Origin: an uncultured Prevotella sp.
Lineage (GTDB): Bacteria > Bacteroidota > Bacteroidia > Bacteroidales > Bacteroidaceae
Direction of reading: 5' to 3'
Assembly: GCA_934183355.1 (NCBI GenBank)
Contig: CAKPST010000002.1
Span: forward strand, 6,079 to 70,078
Length of the DNA stretch: 64,000 nt
This document shows positions 43,518 through 52,776 of the stretch, in pieces (position 1 is the first letter of the stretch; each line of letters starts with the position of its first letter). Under the pieces are notes generated by a model. The model saw nothing but the letters and a program-made list of their open reading frames with translations. It was not told the DNA's origin and searched no databases. A program made the translations under genes and the position numbers.

Positions 43518-46160
43518 TCACGACCTTCCAGTGACTATTTTCTTTATCTCATTGAGTTTGTTGAGTGCCTCAACAGGGGTGAGATTGTTGATATCGAGAC
43601 CAAGTATCTCGTCGCGTATCTGGCAGAGCACTGGGTCGTCGAGCTGGAAGAAGGACAGCTGCATGCCACTCTGACCCACCGAACTGGCAAGACGTGACGT
43701 GGCTGGCTGATCTACTCCGACGCTGGCATTGTCTGCCTCAAGTTGCTTGAGAATGGTGTTGGCACGGCTTACGATAGACTTAGGCATACCTGCTATCTCT
43801 GCCACATGAATACCAAAGGAGTGCTCTGAACCGCCACGCATCAACTTGCGCAAGAATATCACCTTACCGTTCAACTCCTTTACACTCACGTTATAGTTCT
43901 TGATACGCGAGAAATTCTTCTCCATCTCATTAAGTTCGTGATAGTGGGTGGCAAAGAGCGTGCGTGCCTGTGCGCCCTGATGCTCGTGCAGATACTCCAC
44001 TATAGCCCAGGCTATGGAGATGCCGTCGTAGGTGGAGGTGCCTCGTCCAAGCTCGTCGAAGAGCACGAGCGAGCGCGGAGTAACGTTGTTGAGGATGTCA
44101 GAAGCCTCGGTCATCTCGACCATGAAGGTAGACTCACCCAAGGAGATATTGTCCGAAGCTCCCACACGAGTGAATATCTTGTCGACAAGTCCCACACGTG
44201 CCGACTCGGCAGGCACGAAGCATCCCATCTGTGCCATAAGCGTGATGAGGGCTGTCTGGCGTAGGAGGGCTGACTTACCAGCCATGTTAGGACCCGTGAT
44301 TATCACTATCTGCTGCTGCTCATTGTCGAGCATGATGTCGTTGGGCACATACTCCTCACCCATCGGCAACTGAGTCTCGATGACAGGATGGCGACCCGAC
44401 TTTATCTCAAGCACACAGTCGCCAGCCACAACGGGGCGCACATAGCGGTGCTCCTCGGCTGTCTTGGCAAAGGAGAGCATGCAGTCGAGACGAGCAATGA
44501 TGTTGGCGTTGATTTGTATCTGGGGGATAAACTCAGCCATGTCGGTGACAAGCTCCATGAAGAGGCGAGTCTCAAGTGAGAGTATCTTCTCGTCGGCTCC
44601 CATTATCTTCTCCTCGTATTCCTTGAGTTCCTGTGTGATGTAGCGCTCGGCGTTGGCGAGTGTCTGCTTGCGTATCCACTCGACAGGCACCTGATTCTTG
44701 TACGTATTGCGCACCTCAAGATAATATCCGAACACATTATTATATCCCACCTTCAGACTCTGGATGCCAGTTTTCTGCGCCTCATCCTCCTGAATCTTGA
44801 GCAGATAGTCTCTGCCGCCACGTGATATGGCACGGAGTTCGTCAAGTTCTGGCGAAAAACCGGCGGCAATGACATCGCCCTTGTTGACAAGCTGAGGAGG
44901 ATCGGACTGTATCTCGCGCTCAATGCGGTCGCGCAGCGACTCGCAGAGATTGAGTCGCTCGCCAATGGAGCGTATCTCCTCGTTGTCGCTGTAGAGACAG
45001 GCGGTCTTGATAGGCACTATCGACTGCAAGGCAAGCTTGAGTTGCACCACCTCACGAGGCGACACACGTCCCACAGCAACCTTAGAGATGATGCGTTCCA
45101 TGTCGCCAATGCGGTGCAGATTGTCGTCGACAACCTGGCGGAAGTCGGGCTTGCGGAAGAATGTCTCCACAACATCGAGGCGCTTGTTGATTGACGCAAC
45201 ATCCATCAATGGGAAGACTGTCCAGCGTTTAAGCATACGTGCTCCCATAGGAGTGACGGTGCGGTCGATGACATCAAGCAGCGACACTCCGTCGTCTTGC
45301 ATCGACTGCAATAGCTCCAAAGAGCGTATAGTGAACTTGTCGAGACGCACATAGCGGTCTTCCTCGATGCGTCGAAGCGATGTGATATGACCCAGATGGG
45401 TGTGCTGAGTCATCTCAAGATACTGCAATATGGCTCCGGCAGCCACAACGCCGAGCTTCAGATGCTCAACACCGAAACCCTTCAACGACTTTGTACCAAA
45501 GTGTTTCAATAGCTTTTGGCGCGAACTCTGCTCCGTGAGCATCCAGTCGTCGAGCTGGAATGTGCACCATTTGTTGCCAAAATGCTCCTCAAACAAGGCT
45601 TTCATCTGACGGTCGTGCAACACTTCCTTGGGCTGAAACGAGGCAAGTAGCTTCTCAACATAGTCGAATGTGCCCTCGCCAGTGAGAAATTCGCCAGTAG
45701 AAATGTCAAGGAAAGCCACACCACAGAGAGCCTTGGTCATGCACACAGCAGCCAGGAAGTTGTTCTCCTTGTAATTAAGCACATTGTCGCTCATAGCCAC
45801 ACCAGGAGTCACAAGCTCGGTGATGCCTCGCTTGACGAGAGTCTTGGTGAGCTTAGGGTCTTCAAGCTGGTCGCAGATGGCGACACGTTTGCCAGCACGG
45901 ATGAGCTTGGGCAGATAGGTGTCGAGGGCATGATGCGGAAATCCTGCCATCTCGGTTGCCGCACCATTGGCATTCTTGCCATTAGAGCGACGTGTGAGCG
46001 TGATGCCAAGAATCTTGGCTGCCTCTACAGCATCGTCGGCATAAGTCTCGTAGAAGTCGCCGCAGCGGAAGAGAAGCAGCGCATCAGGATGCTCGTGCTT
46101 GAAGTTGTAAAACTGACGCATCATCGGCGTGAGTCCGTCGTCGGTCTTTTTCTGAGCCAT
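43518..46160 (-). CDS. mutS: DNA mismatch repair ATPase MutS
   Basis: 880 aa from ATG 46160 ([19 protein letters not shown]); a longer frame upstream encodes unrelated hydrophobic sequence. The mismatch-recognition Phe-x-Glu is in CGDFYETY. The ATPase has Walker A GPNMAGKS, Walker [17 protein letters not shown] and the signature with [10 protein letters not shown]. It binds mispairs and recruits MutL. Length and order match MutS1. Confidence 0.97.
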   Translation of the reverse strand: MAQKKTDDGLTPMMRQFYNFKHEHPDALLLFRCGDFYETYADDAVEAAKILGITLTRRSNGKNANGAATEMAGFPHHALDTYLPKLIRAGKRVAICDQLEDPKLTKTLVKRGITELVTPGVAMSDNVLNYKENNFLAAVCMTKALCGVAFLDISTGEFLTGEGTFDYVEKLLASFQPKEVLHDRQMKALFEEHFGNKWCTFQLDDWMLTEQSSRQKLLKHFGTKSLKGFGVEHLKLGVVAAGAILQYLEMTQHTHLGHITSLRRIEEDRYVRLDKFTIRSLELLQSMQDDGVSLLDVIDRTVTPMGARMLKRWTVFPLMDVASINKRLDVVETFFRKPDFRQVVDDNLHRIGDMERIISKVAVGRVSPREVVQLKLALQSIVPIKTACLYSDNEEIRSIGERLNLCESLRDRIEREIQSDPPQLVNKGDVIAAGFSPELDELRAISRGGRDYLLKIQEDEAQKTGIQSLKVGYNNVFGYYLEVRNTYKNQVPVEWIRKQTLANAERYITQELKEYEEKIMGADEKILSLETRLFMELVTDMAEFIPQIQINANIIARLDCMLSFAKTAEEHRYVRPVVAGDCVLEIKSGRHPVIETQLPMGEEYVPNDIMLDNEQQQIVIITGPNMAGKSALLRQTALITLMAQMGCFVPAESARVGLVDKIFTRVGASDNISLGESTFMVEMTEASDILNNVTPRSLVLFDELGRGTSTYDGISIAWAIVEYLHEHQGAQARTLFATHYHELNEMEKNFSRIKNYNVSVKELNGKVIFLRKLMRGGSEHSFGIHVAEIAGMPKSIVSRANTILKQLEADNASVGVDQPATSRLASSVGQSGMQLSFFQLDDPVLCQIRDEILGLDINNLTPVEALNKLNEIKKIVTGRS

Positions 46161-46325
46161 ATATTGAGTTTGTATATAATATGTGTTATTGTATTTAATC
46201 GTTGTTAGCGGCAGATTGATGCCGCAAACTACAAAAGAAATAAAAAAAATCGGGATTTCCAAAACTACGGAACAAAAAATATCGAATAGAATGCAATATC
46301 CGAATAGTTTACCAATTATTAGGTA

Positions 46326-46356
46326 TTGCATAAAACACTTATTCTGAGTAACTTTG
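46326..46356 (+). promoter_or_regulatory. Promoter of the candidate small RNA
   Basis: ATTG/TTG (46326-46328), 20-bp spacer, TAACTTTG (46349-46356). It precedes no long gene before the terminator at 46461. Confidence 0.6.
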
Positions 46357-46362
46357 CAAGCG

Positions 46363-46485
46363 TAATAAAAACCAAGACATGCCGCGTCAACACAATGACG
46401 ACATGTCAAGCTAAATAGCCACTATTAAAATTCATAATGTTATTGTATAAAAAGCAAAGGAGCCGGCTGAGAAGTCGGCTTTTTG
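46363..46485 (+). ncRNA. Candidate structured small RNA, about 120 nt
   Basis: It begins about 7 nt after a near-consensus promoter and ends at a good terminator (AGCCGGCT-gaga-AGTCGGCT then TTTTTG, 46461-46485). Inside is a two-part stem: GACATG...CATGTC with nested CGTCA...TGACG (46376-46409). An 11-codon ORF (46379-46414) sits in the stem, so a leader peptide is an alternative. The LTA-synthase-like gene has a separate -7 box downstream (46519), so this need not be its leader. No known RNA family recognised. Confidence 0.5.
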
Positions 46486-46518
46486 TTTGTTAGCCAGAAA
46501 AACAAACAAAAAATTGTG

Positions 46519-46526
46519 TACCTTTG
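46519..46526 (+). promoter_or_regulatory. -7 box of the LTA-synthase-like gene
   Basis: TACCTTTG; transcription would begin near 46533, so in-frame ATGs at 46487 and probably 46532 are excluded, favouring 46556. Confidence 0.55.
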
Positions 46527-46555
46527 CATTCATGCAAACAAACAAACGATTTCTT

Positions 46556-48523
46556 ATGTCTGCGACGTGGATTGTGTCTCTGCATGCGCTCACGCTCGCT
46601 TTTCTGTCGCTCTTCCGCATCGTCGAGTTCGTTGCGTTGCGCGGCATGGTAGCCGACTCGTCGGCAAGTGTTTTGCCTGCCTTTGTGCGTGGCGTGTGGT
46701 TTGACAACGTGATAGCTTGCTACATCACTATCCTACCCCTCGTCGTGACATTGCTGGCAGCGGTATTCGGACTGGCACCCAAGGCATCGCGCAAGGCGAC
46801 GGTGTGGTGGTATGGCATTCTGGGCTCGATTGCATTCATGGCATCGGCTGCTAACATACCCTACTTTGCCTATTTCTTCAAGAACATCAACTCCTCGATA
46901 TTCGAATGGTTTGGCTATGCCGGAACAACGGCTGGCATGGTGACAGGCGAGAAATCCTACTTCCTGTACATTGCCCTGTTCTTTGCCTGTGTAGCTGGCT
47001 ATGTATATATTATGGTGAGAATGCGCCGACGTTTCGACAGCATTATCTCTAAGACTAAAACCTGTGGCTCGGCTGCCTGTGGCAATATCAAACGCAACAT
47101 ACTACAAGGCTCGATACGCTTTATTGCACTGGCACTGACAGCTGGCCTGTGTGTGTTTGGCATACGTGGCAGGACAGGATACAACCCTATCAAGATTTCA
47201 CAGGCATACTATTGCGACGACGCTTTCCTCAATCAGCTCGGCATCAACCCGGCATTCAACCTACTTACGTCGGCACTCGACGACATGCGCAAGGAAAACC
47301 GCGAACTCCACCTTATGCCCTACCCCACTGCCATCAGCCTGGCACGCCAAAGTTTGGGCATAACAGGCAAATGCGACTCGCTACATGTGCTGAGAAGATA
47401 TGTGGATAACTCAGTGGATAACTCGGTAAAAGGCAGTGTATCAGCTAATAAGAAGAATGTGGTGGTGATACTGATGGAGTCGATGTCAGCCAACTTCATG
47501 CAGACATTCGGACAGGGCGAACGACTCACCCCTACCCTCGACTCACTCTACAACAACTCACTGGCATTCATGAACTGCTACTCAGCCGGAATACACACCA
47601 ATCACGGCATGACAGCATCGCTCTACTCGTTCCCGGCTCTGATGTTCCGCAACCTGATGAAGGGAACTGTGACACCTCACCGCGACGGAATACCAACCGT
47701 ATTGAAGCAACAGGGCTACCACAATATGTTCTTCATGACTCACGAGGCGCAGTATGACAACATGAAGGCGTTCTTCGCAACTAACGGATATGACGACATA
47801 TATGCACAGGAGAATTATCCTAAGGAGGAAGTGGTCAACTCGTTCGGAGTATCCGACCACTTCCTGTTTGGCTACGCTCTCGACAAGATAAACAGGCAAG
47901 CGGCAACAGGAAAGCCCTTCCTCGCTACCCTACTCACCATAAGCAACCATCCACCATATATTATACCAGAGTGGTTTAAGCCCAAATCGAAGGAACCTGA
48001 GACCCAGATTGTGGAATATGCCGACTGGGCTATAGGCGACTTCCTCAGACAGGCACGCCAACAGGAGTGGTACAGGAACACCATATTCGTAATAATGGCA
48101 GACCACGGAAAGATAGTTGGCAAGGTGAACGGAATACTTCCGCAATCGTACAACCATATACCGCTGATAATGTTCGGACCGGGCATAAAGACGGGCAAGA
48201 ACGAACAGCTTGCTACACAGGTGGACGTGATGCCTACACTGCTGTCGATGCTCGGCATAAGCTACGAATATGACGGATTTGGAGTGGACCTGACAAGCCA
48301 AGAACGACCACTCGTGTTCTACTCTGCCGACAACCAGATTGTGGCTCGCTCGCACGATTTGTGCTATATCTATGAGCCTAAGACCGACCGATCGTTCTAC
48401 TATCGCACCACTCCTGGATGGGGACTCAAAGAGACTGAAGCCACACAGGAGTTCCAACCACTCAAACAATATGTATTCTCTATGATACAGACAGCGCAAT
48501 ATATGCTCAAACAACAAAACTAA
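46556..48523 (+). CDS. LTA synthase/sulfatase family membrane protein
   Basis: About 655 aa. Five N-terminal membrane helices (to about residue 200) precede an extracytoplasmic alkaline-phosphatase-fold domain: NVVVILMESMSANFM (metal-binding Glu), the nucleophile region GIHTNHGMTASLY (Thr), and MADHGK (Asp-His). The LtaS family polymerises glycerol phosphate from phosphatidylglycerol; in Gram-negative Bacteroidetes the related proteins probably transfer phosphoglycerol or phosphoethanolamine to envelope glycans. The true substrate is unknown. Two DnaA-box-like motifs occur in its coding sequence at 47401 and 47413. Confidence 0.88.
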   Translation: MSATWIVSLHALTLAFLSLFRIVEFVALRGMVADSSASVLPAFVRGVWFDNVIACYITILPLVVTLLAAVFGLAPKASRKATVWWYGILGSIAFMASAANIPYFAYFFKNINSSIFEWFGYAGTTAGMVTGEKSYFLYIALFFACVAGYVYIMVRMRRRFDSIISKTKTCGSAACGNIKRNILQGSIRFIALALTAGLCVFGIRGRTGYNPIKISQAYYCDDAFLNQLGINPAFNLLTSALDDMRKENRELHLMPYPTAISLARQSLGITGKCDSLHVLRRYVDNSVDNSVKGSVSANKKNVVVILMESMSANFMQTFGQGERLTPTLDSLYNNSLAFMNCYSAGIHTNHGMTASLYSFPALMFRNLMKGTVTPHRDGIPTVLKQQGYHNMFFMTHEAQYDNMKAFFATNGYDDIYAQENYPKEEVVNSFGVSDHFLFGYALDKINRQAATGKPFLATLLTISNHPPYIIPEWFKPKSKEPETQIVEYADWAIGDFLRQARQQEWYRNTIFVIMADHGKIVGKVNGILPQSYNHIPLIMFGPGIKTGKNEQLATQVDVMPTLLSMLGISYEYDGFGVDLTSQERPLVFYSADNQIVARSHDLCYIYEPKTDRSFYYRTTPGWGLKETEATQEFQPLKQYVFSMIQTAQYMLKQQN

Positions 48524-48562
48524 CAGGCATACACAACATTATAAACACTACTGATTACGCAG

Positions 48563-49370
48563 TTATCCGCAAGTTATCAACAAAACTGTGGATAACTGCG
48601 TAATTCGTTGATAATCAACCTGTAGTTATCCACAAGAACCTGTTTATACGTCTATGACAGCATTGTTTATAAACAACGGTTGCTAATAACTACAAAACAA
48701 ATATAGGAGGGTAGGGCATCCCTGTCCTGTCTACTCTGAATATATCATCAAGTTGCAGAGTGGATATGGTAGGTATGCCCTACCCTCCTATATTTATTTG
48801 CATCAAAACAAGCCTGTTGGCTTATAAATAGGCTAGTTTTGTGATGAACAGGTTATTACATACTATAACAAATAACAAACCGGAGGTACACTTAACAGCA
48901 TATACAGGCAGTAGACGAATACGACATCCTGTAGCCTGTATTGTTCGATATATATCCTGTGAGTTATCCACAGGGTTGTGGATAACTCACTAAAACCTGT
49001 TGAAAACATGTGGATAACCCTGTTGATAACTTGCCACTTATCAACAGGCAAACAGGAGTAAAGGGGCAGATGTGGATAACTAACATGCTTATTAAATAGT
49101 TATACAAAAGTTTTCCACAATTTATGAAAGGAAAAAGATATAAACTTATTAACTTTGCATGTGTTTCACATAAAGTGTGGATAAGTGACATATCTCGCTC
49201 ATTATCAGCAGGAAGATATTAAACAAACCTGTTGACAACTTGCCTGTGAATGTGGATAACGCAAAAGGCGGCTAAAACAGCCAAAAGTTATCAACATATT
49301 AACACTACATCATACTCATCATATTCTTTTTCTTTAAGAAAAGAAATAAAAAGATATATATAAGATGACG
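48563..49370. other. oriC: Probable chromosomal replication origin (oriC)
   Basis: The gene-free stretch 48524-49492 carries eight perfect DnaA boxes TTATCCACA, at 48587(-), 48626(+), 48964(+), 48977(-), 49009(-), 49071(-), 49176(-) and 49251(-). Near-perfect boxes lie at 48563, 48574, 49021, 49038, 49111 and 49288. An AT-rich stretch at 49312-49365 with ATATTCTTTTTCTTT and GATATATATAAG is a candidate unwinding element beside the last box. No dnaA gene is adjacent, which is common in Bacteroidetes. Confidence 0.85.
48701..48793. terminator. Long hairpin in the left part of oriC
   Basis: 19-bp perfect arms 48701-48719 (ATATAGGAGGGTAGGGCAT) and 48775-48793, with an inner CTACTCTG/CAGAGTGG pairing. 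It may terminate the LTA-synthase-like transcript and shield the origin. It separates the small box group (48563-48634) from the main one (48964-49296). Confidence 0.6.
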
Positions 49371-49492
49371 TTGACAACTGGGGCTAAACATGGTGTTCGA
49401 AAAGTAGAATAGGAGTTTTAGAACACTAAACAAAAAGCGAGAAAAATGGAACAACAACAAAAAGACAGGAAATAACATTAAAACAATAAGCT

Positions 49493-50482
49493 ATGAAAAA
49501 GGAGTGGATTGAAAAGGGTTATGTCGACGAACAGGTCGATAAGTCATTGGATCTGAAACAGGAGATACGCCGACTCTGCAAGGAGAAGGGTGCAATAATA
49601 CTTGCCCATTATTACACAGTGGGTGACATACAGGATATAGCCGACTTTGTGGGCGACTCACTGGCACTGGCACGCAAGGCTGCCGAGACTGATGCCAAGG
49701 TGATGGTGATGTGTGGTGTTCACTTTATGGCTGAGACCTGTAAGCTCCTGTCGCCTGACAAGACGGTGCTATGTCCCGACTTGAACGCTGGATGCTCGCT
49801 TGCCGACTCATGTCGTGCCGAGGACCTGAAGAAGTTTAAGGAGGAGCATCCTGGATATAAGGTAGTGAGCTATGTCAACACAACGGCTGCTGTGAAGGCT
49901 CTGACCGACTGTGTCGTGACATCTGGCAACGCCGAGAAGGTGATGGCATCGTTCCCGAAGGACGAGAAGATAATCTTTGGTCCCGACTACAACCTCGGCA
50001 ACTACATCAACAGCGTGTCGGGCAGAAACATGCTCCTGTGGAATGGTGGATGTCATGTACACGAAAAGTTCTCGGTAGAGGCTATAATGAAGCTCAAACA
50101 GGAACACCCTGAGGCGGTGGTGATGGCTCACCTCGAATGCAAGGCTCCTGTTCTTGCAGCAGCCGACATCAAGGGCTCGACAGCAACCATGCTCAATTAT
50201 GCCAAGGCTCATCCCGAAACCAAGGAATATATCATCGCTACTGAGGCTGGAATATTGCACGAACTGGAGCGCGGTTGTCCCGGCGTGAAGTTCTATCCTG
50301 TTCCGCCAGAAGTGTCAGAGGGTGGAGTAGGGTGCTCATGCAACGAGTGTGAGTATATGAAGATGAACACACTTGAGAAGATATACAACACACTGAAGTA
50401 CGAATGGCCCTCTGTAGAGGTTGACCCCGAGATAGCACGCGAGGCTGTCAAGCCTATAGAAAAGATGCTGTCACTGTCGTAG
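49493..50482 (+). CDS. nadA: Quinolinate synthase
   Basis: 329 aa. It condenses iminoaspartate with dihydroxyacetone phosphate in NAD synthesis, using a [4Fe-4S] cluster. Seen: AHYYTVGDIQDIADFVGDSL at 38-57, cluster Cys83 in AETCKLL, Cys187 in NGGCHVHEKF and the C-terminal CSCNECEYM (281-289). Length suits the family. It begins 120 bp right of the origin's AT-rich segment; nadB and nadC are not nearby. Confidence 0.95.
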   Translation: MKKEWIEKGYVDEQVDKSLDLKQEIRRLCKEKGAIILAHYYTVGDIQDIADFVGDSLALARKAAETDAKVMVMCGVHFMAETCKLLSPDKTVLCPDLNAGCSLADSCRAEDLKKFKEEHPGYKVVSYVNTTAAVKALTDCVVTSGNAEKVMASFPKDEKIIFGPDYNLGNYINSVSGRNMLLWNGGCHVHEKFSVEAIMKLKQEHPEAVVMAHLECKAPVLAAADIKGSTATMLNYAKAHPETKEYIIATEAGILHELERGCPGVKFYPVPPEVSEGGVGCSCNECEYMKMNTLEKIYNTLKYEWPSVEVDPEIAREAVKPIEKMLSLS

Positions 50483-50535
50483 AGAAATGATGCATTAGTA
50501 TAATTTAAGACAACACTAATATTATTAGAAGAACT

Positions 50536-51666
50536 ATGGAATGTAAGACTATTGCCATATCAATGACAAATTCTCATTTGCTTAATACCGGACTCGGAGA
50601 ATTTGAGAACAGCATTGCTATACGCCTTGCCCAAAGAGCGCCCATGCTGTTTGAAAAGTACGGCATCAAGTTGCTCTTCATTGTTGTGAAGGAGCAAGTG
50701 GGAGCCTATGGCGACACGGTGGGCTATCATGTCATTAGCAAGTGGCATCGCGGTTTTCTCAAGCAGAGTTTGTTGTCGCCGTTTCGTCGTCTGCTGCTTC
50801 CTAAGGTCGACTTGCTGCACTGGACCAATCAGTTCTATAAGTTTCGTGTGCGCATCGCCCCTAAGCAGTTGATAACCGTACACGACTTCAACTTCATGCA
50901 CAACGAGATATCCGACCTACATAAGCAGAAGAAACTGTTCGTGATAAGCCGTCGTCTCAACCAAGCCACCCATCTGGCATTCATCTCCAACTTCACCGAC
51001 CAGGATGTTGCACGTCATTATGAAATGAAGCAACCATCACGTGTGATATTCAATGGTGTGACAAATCTCAACACTCAGCCACAGGAAGCCTATGACAAGG
51101 TGCTTGAGGGTATGGGAGTTCCAGAGACTTTCCTGTTTCACATATCACGTTGGTCGCGCAAGAAGAATGTGATTTTGCAGCTTGAGATGATGCAGTATCT
51201 GCCCGACGAGCATCTTGTGTTGGCAGGTACGGCTGGTGAGAAGTTTGAAAAACTCGTCTACGACACGATAGAACGCCTACAGTTGAAGAACGTCACCGTA
51301 GTGGGTAGAGTGTCTGGCGAGCAGAAAGCAGCTCTTCTGAGCCACTGTAAGGGGCTTCTTTTCCCATCAATGTCTGAAGGATTCGGTCTGCCTGTGGTGG
51401 AGGCAATGTGTTTCGGCAAGCCTTCGTTCCTTACACGTTTGACTTCTTTGCCCGAGGTGGGAGGCGACATCAGCTACTACTTCGACACGCTTGAAGCCAA
51501 GGACATGGCTGACACCGTGCGTCGTGGACTCGCCGACTTTGCAACTGCACCACAGCAGAAGGCGCAGAAACTGATGGAACGTGCCGCTACATTCAACTGG
51601 GACCGCGCTGTTGACGAATATATACAATATTATATAGACATATTGAACGACAACGTCAACAAATAA
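50536..51666 (+). CDS. Glycosyltransferase family 4
   Basis: 376 aa, GT-B fold. The N-terminal LLNTGLGEFENSIAIRLA is the acceptor-side glycine loop. The C-terminal half has HISRWSRKKNV, LAGTAG and the EX7E motif in SEGFGLPVVEAMCFGKPS. It is a cytoplasmic sugar transferase, probably for LPS or another envelope glycan; donor and acceptor are unknown. It shares the strand with nadA (53 bp) and the GNAT gene (37 bp), suggesting a small cluster. Confidence 0.9.
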   Translation: MECKTIAISMTNSHLLNTGLGEFENSIAIRLAQRAPMLFEKYGIKLLFIVVKEQVGAYGDTVGYHVISKWHRGFLKQSLLSPFRRLLLPKVDLLHWTNQFYKFRVRIAPKQLITVHDFNFMHNEISDLHKQKKLFVISRRLNQATHLAFISNFTDQDVARHYEMKQPSRVIFNGVTNLNTQPQEAYDKVLEGMGVPETFLFHISRWSRKKNVILQLEMMQYLPDEHLVLAGTAGEKFEKLVYDTIERLQLKNVTVVGRVSGEQKAALLSHCKGLLFPSMSEGFGLPVVEAMCFGKPSFLTRLTSLPEVGGDISYYFDTLEAKDMADTVRRGLADFATAPQQKAQKLMERAATFNWDRAVDEYIQYYIDILNDNVNK

Positions 51667-51703
51667 AAAACAGTAAATTAACACAAACTGCTATATCATA
51701 CTG

Positions 51704-52762
51704 ATGGCAAACAACATTTCTTTCGCACGCTATATCAACATACGTGACATCAAGCAGCAATGGCTACAGCTCGACAAGGTGGCTGAGAGCATTATTGGCG
51801 AATACATCAACTACACCTATTATCAGACCTACGAATGGAACGAGTTTCTGTTCGATCATCTGACAAGGGGGCTGTCGGGGCTTACCACCACCATGTGCTA
51901 CGACCTCGTAACAGTGTCGGGCAAGCCATTCGGCATCATTCCGCTTACGGTGACTCGCCTGTCCAAGAAGGCGAGGATTCCGTCGTGTCGTGTCGCCGGT
52001 GTGCTCAACATGGTGTGTCCGTATGTCGAAGACTGTGGCGAGGACATAGTGTCGGCTATTGCCGACCATCTAAAGAGGGCTTACAAGGGCATGAAACTGA
52101 GCCTTGCTGATGTGCCATGTCGTTCGCCTTTTGCCAAGGTTATGAGTATGGTGTGCGACAATGTGCATGAGCGCACAAGCTATCATGTGCCGCTTTCGCA
52201 GTTTGCCTCGCATGAGGAGTATGTGTCGTCGCTGCCTAAGAATATCTATAAGAACATACGCAAGGCTTACAATCATCTGAAGACTGATGGTAAGTCGATG
52301 CAACTGAGAGTGTTTGGCAGACACAACATGCCGTCCGAAGGCTACATGCGCATCCTGTGGACGCTCTATCTAAGGCGCAAGATGGCTTGGCGCAACAGAA
52401 AGATAAATGCTGTTGAGTCGCTAAAGATACAGATGAAGGCGATGTTTGAGACTCGCAGCGGATGTGCCGGAGCCAGTTTGAGGTTGCTGGATGCCGCCGA
52501 ATTATATGTCTTGGAGATAGACGGCATCCCAGCTGCTTTCATGATTGTGTACAGACATCACAATCGTCTGCTGATGCCCAAGCTCGCCATCGACACCGCA
52601 TTCAGCCGCTATTCGCCTGGTATATTGCTCATTTTGGAGGCTTCCAAGATGTGGATAGACGAGGGAATAGCCGACTTTGACATGTGTCGAGGCGACGAGA
52701 GATATAAAAAGGAGATGGGCGGCATCAACGAACCGTTGTGCCGCATAGACAAACGTCTGTAG
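51704..52762 (+). CDS. GNAT/FemAB-like acyltransferase (Acetyltransf_6 type)
   Basis: 352 aa. The central ASHEEYVSSLPKNIYKNIRKAYNHL and the C-terminal LYVLEIDGIPAAFMIVYRH ... YSPGILLILEASKMWIDEGI ... FDMCRGDERYKKEM match the Acetyltransf_6 pattern seen in proteins of exopolysaccharide clusters. It probably acylates a surface glycan or peptide; the donor is unknown. It ends 14 bp from the convergent phosphoethanolamine transferase gene. Confidence 0.82.
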   Translation: MANNISFARYINIRDIKQQWLQLDKVAESIIGEYINYTYYQTYEWNEFLFDHLTRGLSGLTTTMCYDLVTVSGKPFGIIPLTVTRLSKKARIPSCRVAGVLNMVCPYVEDCGEDIVSAIADHLKRAYKGMKLSLADVPCRSPFAKVMSMVCDNVHERTSYHVPLSQFASHEEYVSSLPKNIYKNIRKAYNHLKTDGKSMQLRVFGRHNMPSEGYMRILWTLYLRRKMAWRNRKINAVESLKIQMKAMFETRSGCAGASLRLLDAAELYVLEIDGIPAAFMIVYRHHNRLLMPKLAIDTAFSRYSPGILLILEASKMWIDEGIADFDMCRGDERYKKEMGGINEPLCRIDKRL

Positions 52763-52776
52763 AAAAAGTTGTCTCC

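Noticed and set aside
46161-46409. 83-residue N-terminal extension of MutS
   Set aside because: Hydrophobic, unlike any MutS, and overlapping the upstream non-coding region; [14 protein letters not shown] is the normal start.
47401-47421. Two DnaA-box-like motifs inside the LTA-synthase-like gene as part of the origin
   Set aside because: They are in coding sequence (YVDNSVDNS) more than 1 kb from the main cluster; noted but not included in the oriC span.
48795-48850. Third copy of the 22-bp unit (GCATCAAAACAAGCC) in the origin region
   Set aside because: Only about 15 bases resemble the unit and no array or arms surround it.
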